In this document: piece after piece, positions 44,921-57,614 of the stretch
How positions within the stretch are numbered: the first letter of the stretch is position 1
Layout: every line of letters starts with the position of its first letter
From: Trichuris trichiura
Taxonomy: Eukaryota; Nematoda; Enoplea; Trichinellida; Trichuridae
Assembly (NCBI GenBank): GCA_037903355.1
Contig: JBAJFE010000014.1
Coordinates: 930,001 to 994,000, forward strand
Reading direction: 5' to 3'
DNA: 64,000 bases
Made by a program: the position numbers and the translations under genes
Notes under the pieces: model-generated
What the model saw: the letters and a program-made list of their open reading frames with translations, nothing else
Databases searched by the model: none
What the model was told of the DNA's origin: nothing

Positions 44921-46690
44921 TTTAGACTTCTTAAATTTATAATGCACGGATGGAAGGACGGATGTGTACCTGCGCGGAACCCAGGAAACAAAGGTTACGA
45001 TGGCCCAGAAATCGCACAATGGTCAGTCCGACCAGCAACTGCAAATATGGAAAAATAAGTTCACAGGAGCTATTTCCGCGATATAGAGTCCACACCACAT
45101 AAGGAATCGGTTTCCGCTGGTCAGTCGTTTTCTTGGTCAGACGAACTTCGCCGCCCTCTTAAGCATCTCCCCGCTTGCAGAGACTGACATCGCACTGTGG
45201 ATGCCAGGAACCTACATTTAAATTTGCATTACCTGCTTTTCTGTGATCTACTGTAAGCCTCTTCCATAAACCAGATTCGGTTACTCTCCACCCCGACGCG
45301 TCCACTGTATCTTGGCTTTTCATGAATGGTGGCTCGAAGCTAAGCTTCAAGAGGTGACTTAAGTTTTCGGTAGGTACTGCAGCCATAACAACAGGTTGAG
45401 ATAGAGGGACTGCAATGTTCACGAAAAGGGAAGTGTGGATCCATCAGAATGCTTCCTAAACATTTTGCCGAGGTCCTTGCATCGAAGCTTTGCGCTTTAA
45501 CGGAACGTCTCAAGGCCATTTCGTTGCAGCGCGAAACCTTTGTTACTCTGGTCGAGAGATTGACCTTTGTTTTTTAGGATGTCAGGTTGACTATAGCCTG
45601 ATAAAAAGTGTCTGTGTGTCGGTGTGAGGTAGTGCAATGATTTCCAGCGGGGCCCTGGCAAAGTCGAACTTTGGGTTCTCCCGGTTCTACTGCGCGCCTC
45701 TTTTCTAACGTAACTTTTCTCGTGAAAACAGATAAAAAAATTTTCGATATCAGGGAGCGTAGACAGAAAAACCTATCCTTAGTGCAACGTGACGCCCCTG
45801 AATCAATATAACCGTGCTGCGTTCTCGCTAAACCGCTGACAATTCGCCGAGGCTCGCTGAATACCGAATGACATAGCGCAATTCCGCCCTTTGGTCATGA
45901 CTCGAAGTCGTCTGAAGAACTTTACAGTTGTCACATTCAGTAGCTGGTGGGACGCTTGATGTCGTGCCTTCAAGGGGCACCCTGGACAGTGAAACGTGAG
46001 GGTCACAGGAAGCTCTCTTTGACACTAGGCAATGCGATTCTTTCATCTTGCGCGTTGTGTGTCATGGGTTTGCTGAATCTTAGTTTTTGAGCGTCCTTAC
46101 TTTCGCACTATTACATTGTTCCGAGTCACTTGGCTCAAAAATTCAGAATTTGGTGGTCACAGGTTTTTGTGAACTTCATTAAAGGTCAAATCTTTACCAG
46201 AAGGAGATAAAGATAACTGTTACGTAATTTCCGTTTGATCTTTCATTTCATCAGTTATTTGTTACTGTGTATTAATTAGAATAGGTTCTAATGGGTCTTA
46301 AGGAAATTTATGAGGTGAAGAATCCATGTTTTTCTCGACTTGCAGCGGTACGGGGTTGGCTCATGGAGAATGGCGGTATTTTTTGGCTATTCAATAGGCA
46401 GAGAGGAAAAGAGGAGAAGAATGGAAAAGGAGGGAAAGAGAGAGGAGAGCCTGAAGAGCCATGTACACAATAGTTTGGTGCTGCGCCTAGGGTGCTTGCG
46501 TTGGCTATGAAGACGTAAACCTTTGAAATTTAGCAAGAAATAGAAACCATTGTAGATCTGCTTTTCGCCACATATTGAGGCAGGACGCATATAAATCTTT
46601 ATAATTTATCTCAGTGAGCTTTTAGTTCCCCAAAGCCAGTGCAATGCTTTGTATCTGTGAAAGTGATAATGACAAGTTTGCTTATCCTAG
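44921..46690. other. No gene recognised; possible hAT-type end
   Basis: Near 45634 the sequence CAATGATTTCC..GGGGCCCTGG resembles the left end of the hAT-type element at 37547, but no matching right end was found. A purine-rich run lies at about 46399-46460. Minus frames at 45159-45422 and 45803-46046 have no recognisable domain. Confidence 0.4.
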
Positions 46691-48385
46691 ATGGCCGCAC
46701 TGAAAAGGAAATGTAGCCAATATAGCGCCGAGTATCTGAAATATGGATTCGTGCAACTGCCTTCGAACCTTCAGCAACCGTCTTGCCTCATCCGTGAGAA
46801 GACTTTTACAAAGGAAGCCATAAAGGCGTCGAAGTTAATAAAACATTTAAACAGAATGCATGGCAACAGAGCCCGCAAAGGTCTTTGATATTTTCCATCT
46901 CTATGGAACTGCTTTAAAAAACGGACGAGATAATCAAGCGCATTTCGTCTGCATTGAGTCAAAGCGACGGTGGTTTGCGTGCTTCCTTTAGCCTTTCTTT
47001 AATGATTGCGAAATCTGGGAAACCACATGCCATTGGTGGAACAGCTGTTACTTCCCGCCGTAAGAGCGGTCCTACGTACTATGCTGTACATGGCAGCTAC
47101 AAGCATAATCAAAAAAATTTCCTTGAGCAATAATACGGTGCAACGACGAATTGATGGAATGGGTGCTGATGTAGAAAGCACGCTGTGCGAACTTCTGAAA
47201 ATGGCGCAGTTTTCACTCCAATTGGACGAGTCCGTTTTGCCACAAAATGAGGCATTGCTGCTTGCGTACCTACGGTTTGTAAAAGGGGAAAGCTAGAACG
47301 GGAACTACTGTTTCCGAGAGAAATGATAGCTGATACTAAGGGAGAGTATATTTTACACTGTACAGGGTTTCTTTCTGTAGAAACGAATTCCGCCAACGAA
47401 TATAATGTCAGTTGCGGCGGATGCTGCTTCTTCAGTGGTAGGATACCATCGGGGTTTTATATCTTACCTGAAACGTTCGGTTCCAAACGTTTTGGCAGTG
47501 CATTGCCTTGTATACCAGCAAAAACTCTTTGCAAAACGGCTCAGTGCTCAGCTATATCGCTCCTTGCAGTACCTTATCCTAGCGATGAACAAAATTAAGA
47601 AAAATCCGTTAAAAGACAAATTACTCAACCAATTATGTGACGAAAATGATGAAGAGTTCACCCCTTTGCTCCTCTACACAGAAGTTAGATGGCTATCAAG
47701 TGGCGTATACGCCTGAACCGTTTCCATCGGCTTTTTCAAACGGTTTTGCAGTTCTTTGAAAGCGCTGATGTCGAGCTCGAGAAAAACTCGAAGAAGCACA
47801 GAGGTGACATGGCTTATCTGTTAGACCTTTATTTTAAATTCAACGAAACGAATCTCCAGTTGCAAGGAGATGATCTGAATCTGATCAAGACCAAGAATGT
47901 TATTTCAGCCTTCGCTTCCAAGCTCTTGCTTTTCAAGTAGAATTTGCCACGTGGAGCATACCCGAAGACGACGTCCACGTTTACTGCGACAACTTGAGTA
48001 TGCTGCACAAGGAAATCCTTGAAACATACGAGGACATTTTGACAATGAGAATACCAGCCTCGATTTTGGATCCATATTCAAACGCTAACGAAATAGAGAC
48101 ATTTTTGCAAGAAGAGCTGATACAATTGCAAGCCAATGAAGAACTGAAGCCTACATTTAAGAGTAGCTACAGTCATTTCTGGTTGCAGCGTCAAATTGCG
48201 ACACTTTATGGATGGTCATTAAAAAGTTCCTCGTGCCGTTTCCTTCCTCTTATTTGGTTGAACGCGGGTTTAGTGCCGCAAGAGACGCTTTGGTTAAAAA
48301 AAAAGAAACAGGCTACAAATAGTGCAGCTTGGAGACTTAAGATTGCTGCTAACGAATATTGAACATGACGTAAAAAAATTGATAT
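46691..48385 (+). pseudogene. hAT transposase remnant (ZBED5/FAM200-like)
   Basis: 46691-46888 encodes KRKCSQYSAEYLKYGF and SKLIKHLNRMH, like the BED-finger start of ZBED5-type proteins (the zinc Cys pair is degraded). 47110-47290 gives ISLSNNTVQRRIDGM and FSLQLDES. 47420-47716 gives a VGYHRGF region, VHCLVYQQKL, NPLKDKLLNQLC and LLLYTEVRWLSSG. 47760-47935 gives MAYLLDLYFKFNETNLQLQG. About 48230-48300 gives SSYLVERGFSA, the hAT dimerisation motif, and the end reads GDLRLLLTNIE. Multiple frame changes and stops show it is dead. Terminal repeats were not located. Confidence 0.85.
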
Positions 48386-48913
48386 TAGAGCATCATCGTC
48401 AGCCATCACACTGATTCGGCAACATGGCCAGCTTTTACTGCCTGTTAAAGTCGAATAGTAAACTTGAATACAATGTTGTCGAGTTCGAAGAACCAATGTC
48501 TAGCATGATTAACCTATAACACTGTTGTTGCTGACAAAGCGACAAGTAAAGCAAAAAAAGACGTAGAATTTGACCGTGTGCGTCAAAGGTGCGTTAAAGT
48601 TTCTGACAAACCACTTTAATACATTGCAACCGAACAGTTAAATCCAAGTTTGTGACAAGAAGGAAAGAGCGCTTTATTCCTGTTGTAGATCAAGTAATGT
48701 ATGAGCACGCAAACGATCGGAACTTTCGGAACTCAACTGGTTCCGTCGTCACCGATAGGAAGCATTCAGCCTGTTTCGCCGTTAACGACAGGGCTTGATG
48801 TCGACACTATAGAATGCGTGACGTTTTCTGGCAAAATGAAATGTTTATATCGTTTTAATATGCTGTGTACTTTGCGTAGGCATTTTATACAATTACCAGG
48901 CATTAAAAATTTG
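48386..48913. other. Intergenic, no gene recognised
   Basis: Lies between two transposon remnants; nothing supportable was seen. Confidence 0.45.
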
Positions 48914-49930
48914 CTAAAAGTGTGAACGGCACAGCTTGAGAATTTGTAGTGGGCGCGCTGGCGTAAAACGGCCTACCATAGTCAGCAAGTGCGTGCAGCC
49001 GCGAGAAGGGGGAAGCGGCCCGACGACATCCAAATGGACATGATGAAATCGTTTGTCCGGGACTTGAAATACGGTAGGCGGCGCTCTAGTATGGCGGTGG
49101 CCTTTGGTCGCCGGCAGGGCAGGCATGTTCTAGCCCACTGTCCAACATCACAGTTCATAGACGGTTAAGAATGGTGCTGCAGAATTAGGTGCCTCGTGGC
49201 TCGGATGCTGGGATGTGAGAGCGTATGCAGTGCGTCGAAGATCTCTCGGCGCATCGACACTGGCACATAGGGACGAGTTACTCCATGGGAAAGGTTGCCC
49301 CGTAGACTCACGTTCGTGTCTGCCAAAACGATTCTTGTCAAACCCAGTTAGAGTCTTCCTTAAGGCGTTCCAGCTCTGAGTCACCCTCTCGTTCCTTCGC
49401 TAACCTTGCGAGCTGGGCTGAATCTATCACGTAGGATACCGAGTTTATAGAGACCTTTGAGAAAGCATGGGCGATGAAATTCCTACTGCCTTTTATGCGC
49501 CGTACATCACTGGTAAAACAGGTTATATAGTCCAGCTGACGGACTTCACGTGGGTTATGCGCCGCTGTGCCTCGGTGTATAGCCTGTACCAGGGGCTTGT
49601 GGTCCGTGTAAATAACGAATTGCCGTCCCTCTAAAAAGTAACGGAAATGGCGAACCGCTAAGTAGATCGCTAGAAGCTTTCAGCCGAAAGCGCTGTATTT
49701 GTCTTCACGAGGCCGGAAATGATGTGAGAAGAAAGAAAGCGCTTTCCAAACACCGTTTTTTTCTGTTGTAACACAGCATCGGCAGTATTGTCGCTTGCGT
49801 CGATCACCAAGGATAGTTGCGTGTTCAAATCACTCACGGTAGCGGACATAACAATCGAAGAAAGACGTACCACGGAGACGGGCGGCAAAACCTCTCCCCA
49901 TGTTTCGCCGTCTCCTTGACATCCTGCTTC
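48914..49930 (-). pseudogene. Ty3/gypsy RNase H to integrase remnant
   Basis: Read on the minus strand: LSLVIDASDNTADAVLQQ (about 49840-49790) is the RT/RNase H junction. Next is LAIYLAVRHFRYFLEGR, then TDHKPLVQAIHRG (about 49665-49560), the gypsy RNase H. VRRIKGSRNFIAHAFSKV follows to about 49450. 49126-48914 reads CPALPATKGHRHTRAPP-like sequence, then HVHLDVVGPLPPS, the start of the integrase core. Frameshifts and a stop in place of Trp before KLLAIYL make it dead. The left end stops within the core, roughly where the plus-strand fragments at 32.7 and 56.4 kb begin. Confidence 0.85.
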
Positions 49931-50809
49931 TTCCTGTTCTTCTAAAAGAACGTACATAGAGTGGCAACGGAAAACAGACAGCAAAACATTGATCCTGCCT
50001 TGTCGCTGAAGAAAGAAAGCATAAGCATCTTTATATTTTATCCGTTGTCGTTCAGTAACCTCAGCTTTAGTTGACACATCTTTCTCGAACTTTGCCATTT
50101 TGCAAAGTACTTCTCGGTAGACAGCGCATCTTCTCCCAATGGAAACATAATTAAGCCTACTTCTACTGACATACTGACCATTACTTTCACGAAATAATCT
50201 ATACTGCTTAATATCGACGAAAACAGCGATCATCAGTTTAGACTGGTGATTCTCAAAGTAGGCAATATCTTACAAAGGAACGCAATGGAAAATCCACCCG
50301 GGGATCCTGGGAACCGCATAAGAAGAGCTCTGACAGTATTTTACATCAGTTGTAAGAAATCTAACAGAAAACTGAAAATTTACGCGACGATATTTAGAGC
50401 CAATCAAACAACGGGACAATCTCATGGAGTACGGTTTCCGCCACGATGACTAGACAATGGGTACGCTTGGGAACTTCACCTGGCTTTCAGGAAGTTCATC
50501 GCTGTACCTCAGAAAACGGACCAATGAGTCCTAAACACCCGGGCGGCATACCGCAGCGTGCACACCGCAAAGTCGATATCAATCGCCCATTATTATCAGT
50601 TATTAACAAATAAGCAAGCGGCTCACTAAACTTGAAAACAACTTTAAAGGGAACGGGATAATGGAGCTAAATGCATAACTTTTGTCACATGCAAAATATT
50701 TACATGTTGATTACACCTTCCAGGGAACTGAATTCACAAAGTGCAACAACGGAAGATTAATGCACTCTGGAAACATGGAACGGCACGGGTGAAAATCATG
50801 TACCTAAAA

Positions 50810-52201
50810 CAACCATTCTCCATTTTTTTTCTGGCTGAGCTCTCTTTGGAAGGCGTTATCCGGTGCCAGGCCCTCTTTTCCTATTGGTCAACTAATGTTT
50901 GCGGTTTTTGTGCTGCAGCCAATCAGCTTACAACAGCAACCTCTTAGGATCAAGTTAATACACTGATTCAATGCAGGTATGCAGTCCTCAAATCATTTTC
51001 TGACGAACGCCAAGAAACTAAACATTTTGACAAAGTAATACATCCTTAGAAAGGATACACGAAGAAGAATGATCAAACTAATGAGATCCTTGGGGGTGGC
51101 ACTTCTTTGCAAGTTTCATGGTGTCTGGTTCCAAATTGGACATTGACAGTCGCAGGTCGCCTCCGGCAGCCATATCCATTCTGTTCCTAAGTTTTGTTAA
51201 GGCATTTATCTTTGCCTTGTAACGCTTTTTTTAAGGAAATAGACTTCTCAAAATGTCTGCGAGACAGAGTTTGTCTGCTTTAGCGTCAATGAGTTTGTCT
51301 CTGTATTCCTTATCAGATATAAACGCAACTATCACATCCCATTGTGCAAGAAAACGCTGAACACAACTTCCTTTTGAGAGCCACCTAACTTCGGTATGTA
51401 ATGTCGGTATGTATTCTAAAGTAGTTTCGTCCATTTGTAAAGAACATTTTGTCAACTGAAGTATGACTACCAATTGATCTTCAATTTCGCGTGCCCTTTC
51501 ATCGATTCTCCTGCGAACAGTGAAGCTGCTCAACGGAATTCCTGAACGGTATCCCTGGCGTTCACCTTCATGACTTCGAACACTATGACGAACACTGAAG
51601 GCAAGATGAGCGATTCATTGACATTGTGCACATTTCTGGTTAGTACTATCGGTTTACTAATTTTGTAAGACGCAAGAATGCCTCTGTTCAGTTGCTGTGA
51701 GCACCGGCCTATAATCTGAGGCCGTGTTCCTTTTTTGCGGAAGCTATTTCTCAGACTCGAAAAATTTTCCAAAGACTTGTCTTTGTACTCTCGACGCGCT
51801 CTGAGCAAATGTTTTTTCCCTTTGCAGCGCTTCGTGCTCCCATTTGGAAATGAGCACATGCACGCTAAATGCACAGGCAATAACTGGTCACAAGAAGACT
51901 AATCGAAACCGTATGCCAAGTACTCTACGAAATAATGCTGACACTTCTTCTTCGCCAAGGAACCATGAGTAATATCGTAACGTACGCTAGAGAAAAAGGA
52001 AAGTAAACACCCCGTTACAGGATGAGTAAGTTCAAATTTTCAATGCTTAAAAAATGTGATTGGGAAGGCGGATACATATAGAGGATTGGAATAAATTCTC
52101 ACCCTTCCGATCTACCTAACTACGCGCCCCAATAAGGCCTCTCAGCCCCCTGACGCACTCTCGGCCCGTAGGAATCTCAGACCCCACGTTGAGAATGGCT
52201 G
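50810..52201 (-). mobile_element. hAT element with perfect 8-bp target duplication (unit C)
   Basis: 1392 bp flanked by ACCTAAAA at 50802-50809 and 52202-52209; the uninterrupted unit A has one copy of the related site (ACCTAAAT). The ends are inverted: CAACCATTCTC on the left, and CAGCCATTCTCAACGTGGGG as the complement on the right. The right end is of the CAG.GGTTCTCAACGTGGGG Charlie/hAT type. It carries a decayed transposase on the minus strand. Confidence 0.9.
51231..51880 (-). pseudogene. hAT transposase fragments (ZBED5-like)
   Basis: The frame 51880-51530 contains SYKISKPIV and VNESLILPSVFVIVFEVM, like the region between the BED finger and catalytic domain of ZBED5-type hAT proteins. 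The next frame (51533-51231) contains LSSFTVRRRIDERA, KCSLQMDETT, then a jump to TLHTEVRWLSKGSCVQRF. The central catalytic part between DETT and HTEVRWL is deleted. Confidence 0.85.
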
Positions 52202-52544
52202 ACCTAAAATACTAAGTACATCCACCCTTCTCCCTATTCCTCACTCTATCGCCTGCCCGCAAAACACGCATAATCTTATGTTACTTCTCTTTCCCGGAAG
52301 AATCTAGCTACGTCTTCTACATCAGTAATCTTACCGAACAATCCAAACATAAAGTACGTGAAGATGCGCGTTTAGTGTAACGAAATTCATTGAAGAATTA
52401 TAAAGAGTTGCGTTAAAAATATTTCACTGCAGTATGCAACACCGCTACCTTTGCCAATGACAAGGGCTAACATTTGCGGTCAGAAAAATATAAAAGCGAT
52501 GAACTTACGGTTTAAAATCTCTTCCGCATTTCCGGCGACTTAAA

Positions 52545-53903
52545 ACCTGTTCTTTATACAGCCTATACATAAGCTATACACAAACGAGCAGGTCTAGCCC
52601 GGCAGACAGGTGATAGCACGAGCGATCGTCGAAGCTAAGTCTAATTCGATGTCATTAACAATACAACTAATGCTTCGACAAATCACAAACTACTAGAGCA
52701 ATACCCTGAACTGGTCTGCAGGTACAAATTAGCGCGTAATCAACAGGCGTATGAAAATTCCGCCATAAGGAAGTGCATTGTTGTAGTGACTTGTCCACGT
52801 AGCAATAAACGTCCGTTTCAGCTTGCGCAATAATAGTTCTAACGAGAACACCTGAGGAGCAGCTGAAGTGTGCAGGCTGATTTGATTTGAAATGGCAGTC
52901 ATAATCCTAAGTGGCGCGCGTACATAAAATAAAAGAGAACTCGAAAAGTAATAAGAAAGCTTTACTGAGCAACAAGATTATGTTCAACAATCAGATTAGC
53001 TATCCTGAAAGGAAAATAAGAATTCATCAAGTCGTGTCTATTATTTTTATGCGCTTACTTTCTTAACAGCAGTTTCACGACGGAAAGTAGCTAACAGTTA
53101 CCGTTTTGATTTACGCTTTTAGGCGTCTCAATATAAAAGTCAGTGTTTTCTTAGTTTAGTGCTGCACTTGTCTCATGCAATCACTGCCAGTATAAATGAA
53201 ATGACTTGAAAAGCGTGCCAGAAGAACTTTGCCACCCTCCAACTTACAGCAGCTTTTTCAAATGATTTTAATTTCTGCTTTATAGTTGACGAGGCTGTTG
53301 GCACTTCCGTTGAACAGTTTGAAGAAGTTAAGCGGTCAGAAACAATTTGAGCGATTTTTTTCTTCATGCATTGTTCAGATCCATTCTATTCAAAACTGCT
53401 AATAAGTTGAATCGGTTGAATTTATCAGTGAGATATTGCAACTGCTTGCTATTGGGCCAATAAGTCGCATTCGCAATTCTCTTCTATTTGCGTTGCGAAA
53501 CATTGGTAAAAGGAAGGAGTTTACTAGGTTCACTATATCGGAATGGAGAGAAACTACGTCACCAATTCCAGCAGCGCTTGCACCGACCATTTTTATCCCA
53601 TGTCGTCGTAGCCTCCGGACACGAACAAAGATTGATAAGCCGTTTCTTCTACACCTAATTACACCAGGCAATTTTGCCGTTACGGGTCAAAGCAGCAAGC
53701 TTACTAAAACTTCTGACTCTAGGAACGGCACAGCGAACAATTTATTTGATAACTTGACGCAATACTTCGATGCTTTTCCTGCAGATCAATTTACGGTTTC
53801 ATTTTAACTGTTTCCTTGGGTTTCGCAGGGGGGAAAGGTCGATCTCTTGACTGGGCCTGTTCGTCTGTGTATAGCTTACCTATAGGCTGTATAAAGAACA
53901 GGT
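52545..53903. mobile_element. TIR-flanked 1.36-kb segment (unit C)
   Basis: Left terminus 52545-52593, right terminus 53856-53903. The internal plus frame 53436-53807 is the longest of the three copies (123 codons). Confidence 0.55.
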
Positions 53904-54399
53904 CTAAGTCATAGATTCACCTTGAAGAAGTCTTCCGGTAAGTTCATTGTTTTATCTTGCTATGGCAAAAAATGCCAAGAGTTCTCATTAGCAAGAGGTG
54001 TCGTATAAATGAATTCCTGTAAACCGCTGCAGCCCACTTTTAATGCTTTGATGTTTAACTCATCTGCGTTTTGCTGAAATTCCTGTTTGAGTTCCTTACT
54101 TTACGCGCATAATTTCTGGTCACAGGTTTGTAAGCTTTCATGTGATATTTGCTTACGAAAGTAACCTATCCGATGCCGCAACTCTCATGTTATGAATAAA
54201 TAAACAACGGTGGCTTTTGGTGACGTACGACTGGAAACAAAACTTGTAGGGCTGATTTAAGCGTTGAGTAGGTGCTGCGGCCACCACAGCATCTTAAGAA
54301 AGAGCGACTGTTATGCTCAGAAAGTCAAGCAGCATACTTCCTAAACATTTTTGATAGGACACGCCATGTTTATCACGACTGGCCTTACGACGAGAGGAG

Positions 54400-54415
54400 C
54401 TCTCTCTCTCTCTCT
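54400..54415. repeat. (CT)n microsatellite
   Basis: Shorter allele-like counterpart of 30702-30720. Confidence 0.9.
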
Positions 54416-55450
54416 CCCCCTCCTGTTGCCTGTTTTTACAAGTAAAGCTGTCCTACTCGCTCTCAAATTTCTATAATAGTTATAGGCCCAGCAGCCCAGT
54501 TTTGGTAAGTTGCACTTTTTGGTTTTAGCTTTTAAGTTTACAAATTTAGTGATTGTTTAGTTTTTCGTTAAAGCTTTCTTATTTCAAGGTATTAATAATT
54601 TTTCGCCGTGCAGCTATTGGCTTCAATTTTCAACGACACAATCGAACTTTTCCCATCGTATTTAATTCCCATACTCAGACGAGTGGCTTTCTTTTGACAA
54701 ATGACAAAACAAGATTTAAGCCATTTCGAAATTTTGCTTCCTATTGGTCATTTGTCAAAAGAAAGCGCCTCGTCTGAATATGCAAATTAAATACAATTGA
54801 AAAAGTTTCATCGCTCCGGTTAAAATTGAGCTTATTTTGAAATGACTAAAACGTGTAACATTGATTTTGCCGTTTTTGGGCATTCGCTGTTTTGCGACTG
54901 TTGGTTACGCGGCAAACTGCAATTAACAGGAGCAGTTTTCATAAGTTGCACTTTCTAGTTCCTAGTGTAAGTTTACGATTTCAGTGATCCTTCAGTTTTT
55001 CAGAAAAACTTTCTAATTTCAAAGTATTAATAGTTACACTGTGCAGCTATTGGCTTCAATTTTAAACGAAACGATCGAACTTTTCCAATTGTATCTAATT
55101 TGCATATTCGGACGAGGCGTTTTCTTTTGACAAATGACAAAACAGGATTTACGTCATTTCGAAGTTTCCCTTGCTATTGGTCATTTGTCAGAAAAAAGCG
55201 TCTCATCTGAGTATGCAAATTAAATACAAATGAAAAAGTTTGATCGTTTCGTTTAAAACTGAGCTTATTTTGAAATGACTAAAACGTGTAACATTGATTT
55301 TGCCGTTTTTAGGCGTTCGCTGTTTTGCGCCTGTTGATTAGGCGGCAAACTGCAATCGAAAGGGGCAATTTTGGTAAGTTGCACTTTTTGGTTTCAGGTT
55401 TTTAAGTTTACAATTTTAGTGATTGTTTAGGTTTTCGGAAAAGCTTTCTT

Positions 55451-55970
55451 CCGGAGAGAAGAGAAGAAAAAGAAAAATGAAGAATCTATTTTAATGTGTG
55501 TGCGGGCACGGACAACAAAGAGGGCAACGAGCGGCCGAGAAGAAAAAAGGAAAAGACCTGGAAAGAAGAAAGTTTAAAACCCGTCTGTTTTAAACAGACG
55601 GGTATATCGTTTGTATGCTCGTTGTTTCTCATTGTTAGTGCTGCCGCCGTCGTGGAAGCTCGGTTGGGTACTCGCCGCAAAGTCTAACTAACTAGGTGGG
55701 ACCAGAGTCCGACGGGTCAAGTATCGACCTGACGGCTGAGGTTCCCGCCACGGTCGGTCGGACGGAGCGGCTTGCTAACATAATGACCGACCCGACGGCG
55801 GCGCACTTAGCGCTGATGACGGGCCCCGGTGTGGCCCGAAAGCTCCGCGGGTTAAACGTTTGGAAATAAACGCTTTTAACTAACGAACGGGTAGCAAAGC
55901 CGCAAAAAATTTTTGTATTCTGAATAACGCACCCGTTAGAAAGGAGAGAAGAGAAGAAAAAGAAAAATGA
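55451..55970 (+). mobile_element. R520 insertion with 12-bp target duplication (unit C)
   Basis: 520 bp, flanked by AAAAGCTTTCTT at 55439-55450 and 55971-55982. It is orthologous to 31756-32275 with few differences. Confidence 0.8.
55810..55848 (+). ncRNA. Hammerhead-ribozyme-like motif (type a)
   Basis: GCG, CTGATGA (55813-55819), hairpin, GAAA (55838-55841), GCTC, CGC. Confidence 0.5.
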
Positions 55971-56393
55971 AAAAGCTTTCTTATTTCAAGGCATTAATAA
56001 TTTTTCGCTGTACAGCTATTGGCTTCAATTTTCAACGACACAATCAAACTTTTCCCATCGTATGTAATTCGCATACTCAGACGAGTGGCTTTCTTTTGAC
56101 AAATGACAAAACAGGATTTACGTCATTTCGAAATTTCCCTTGCTATTGGTCATTTGTCAAAAGAAAGCGCCTCCTCTGAATATGAAAATGAAATACAATT
56201 GAAAAAGTTTCATCGCTTCGGTTAAAATTGAGCCTATTTTCAAATGAATAAAAGGTGTAACATTGATTTTGCCGTTTTTAGGCATTCGCTGTTTTGCGAC
56301 TGTTGGTTACGCGGCAAACTGCAATTAACAGGAGCAGTTTTCTTTAGTTGCACTTTCTAGTTCCAAGGCTAAGCTTACCATTTCGGTGATCCT

Positions 56394-56660
56394 TCAGAAA
56401 TCAGCAGCAGCATCGCCTCTGGCCCAGTGCGTGACGTTTCTGCACGGACGGTCACGGAAACTTTTCTGGCTAACTGGATCGCCCGCTTTCGAATCCCGCG
56501 CCAGGTAACACCTGACCAAAGCAGGGTTTTTCAGAGCAATCTCTGGACTGGGCTGAACAAGCTGATGCGGGCAAAACATACGCCTACCGCAGCTTATCAC
56601 CCACAGGCGAACGGGCTAGTCGAACGATTCCATCGCCAGCTCAAAACAGGTGTAATGTTG
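56394..56660 (+). pseudogene. Ty3/gypsy integrase core fragment (unit C)
   Basis: Same fragment as 32696-32960. Here the catalytic region reads TPDQSRVF, so the Asp is kept, and AYHPQANGLVERFHRQLK is intact. It ends after HRQLKT. Confidence 0.85.
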
Positions 56661-56670
56661 ATTGTTTTAA

Positions 56671-57541
56671 ATGTTTTATTCTGTTATAAGATGTACTGAA
56701 TCTCTATCGTATACTGTGATGCAAAGAATCTATAAAGCGTTTCACATCACTATGCGTGTGTTTGAACTTGAATTCTGTGCATGGCATACTGTAGTGCCAG
56801 GGTGCTAACGGGAGAGCATGTAATACGTAATGGCGCTTAGATGTTGTAAAACATCTTCGTCTGCGTTAATTGCATTTTACTGTTCTCATTGGTAAACTCA
56901 TACGGCTTTCGCCTAAAGTCATGAAGGGTCGCTTTGTCACCGCCACTTGGTACAGTAAAACTTGCGCTAGTTTTTATAATCATTGCGCAATGAGGACCTG
57001 CGATGATCGTCTGACACGTTTGCAACTGCTCTTGACACACTATAGGTTTTTAATTTCTGTATACGTAAACGAACATGTCTACCGTGAATCCTGGCTTTTC
57101 GTATGCACGTGATGGCTTGCCCTGGGTGTAAGCACAGTTGTTTTCTTTTCGAGGCTGTCATGTAGAAACTACTTTCCATCGATGGGACCAGTATGGCTCA
57201 AAGTACTCTTCATTTTTTATCTAGCTATTAAGGAAGAACAACTGATAGTGTCACTTACAATGACGAGTGGATCGACAGGTACTTCCGGAGTTTTTGAATC
57301 GCTGTTATTATTTCTTAGAGGTGTGACAAGCTTTGTCCAAAATATGCCCTTAGAACTTCAACGCGCAGTTGCTTATCTGTGAAATTCCACGAAGCAAAAG
57401 AGTTACTCGTTGAAGAAATCTTAATTTAACGGACTGTTTATTTAAGCCTATTTTCAAACTGGTTCTTGTTCTTTATGAGGTGAGAGTGTAATTCGCGCAT
57501 GAGCAGCAAACTTTAAAACATGCGATTGAGAGTAAAAGTAC
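56671..57541. other. Intergenic, no gene recognised
   Basis: Short overlapping frames on both strands, none with a domain. Confidence 0.5.
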
Positions 57542-57614
57542 TGGACCACCTGGGTATCGATCCCAGTACCTCTCGCATGCTAAGCGAGCGCTCTACCATT
57601 TGAGCTAGTGGCCC
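57542..57614 (-). tRNA. tRNA-Ala (AGC)
   Basis: 73 nt, identical in sequence to 7128-7200, with unrelated flanks. Confidence 0.97.

Larger units (their letters stand above)
54500..56393. repeat. Tandem repeat of about 435 bp with internal palindrome (unit C)
   Basis: Units start at 54500, 54936, 55369 and, partially, 56338. Spacing and palindromes are the same as in 30805-32695, and the third unit is split at the same base by an R520 element. The shared insertion shows the array was duplicated after the insertion. Confidence 0.85.
49881..56670. repeat. Composite repeat unit C
   Basis: Homologous to unit A from about 27590 to 32970, interrupted by the hAT element 50810-52201. The part from 54270 to 56670 is nearly identical to A, while the part from 52200 to 54200 is visibly more diverged. 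After the gypsy fragment it runs into unrelated sequence with no copia element. Confidence 0.85.

Noticed and set aside
46611..48520. CAGTG and CACTG as ends of the hAT remnant at 46.7-48.4 kb
   Set aside because: The sequences next to the two pentamers are not inverted copies and no 8-bp duplication was found.
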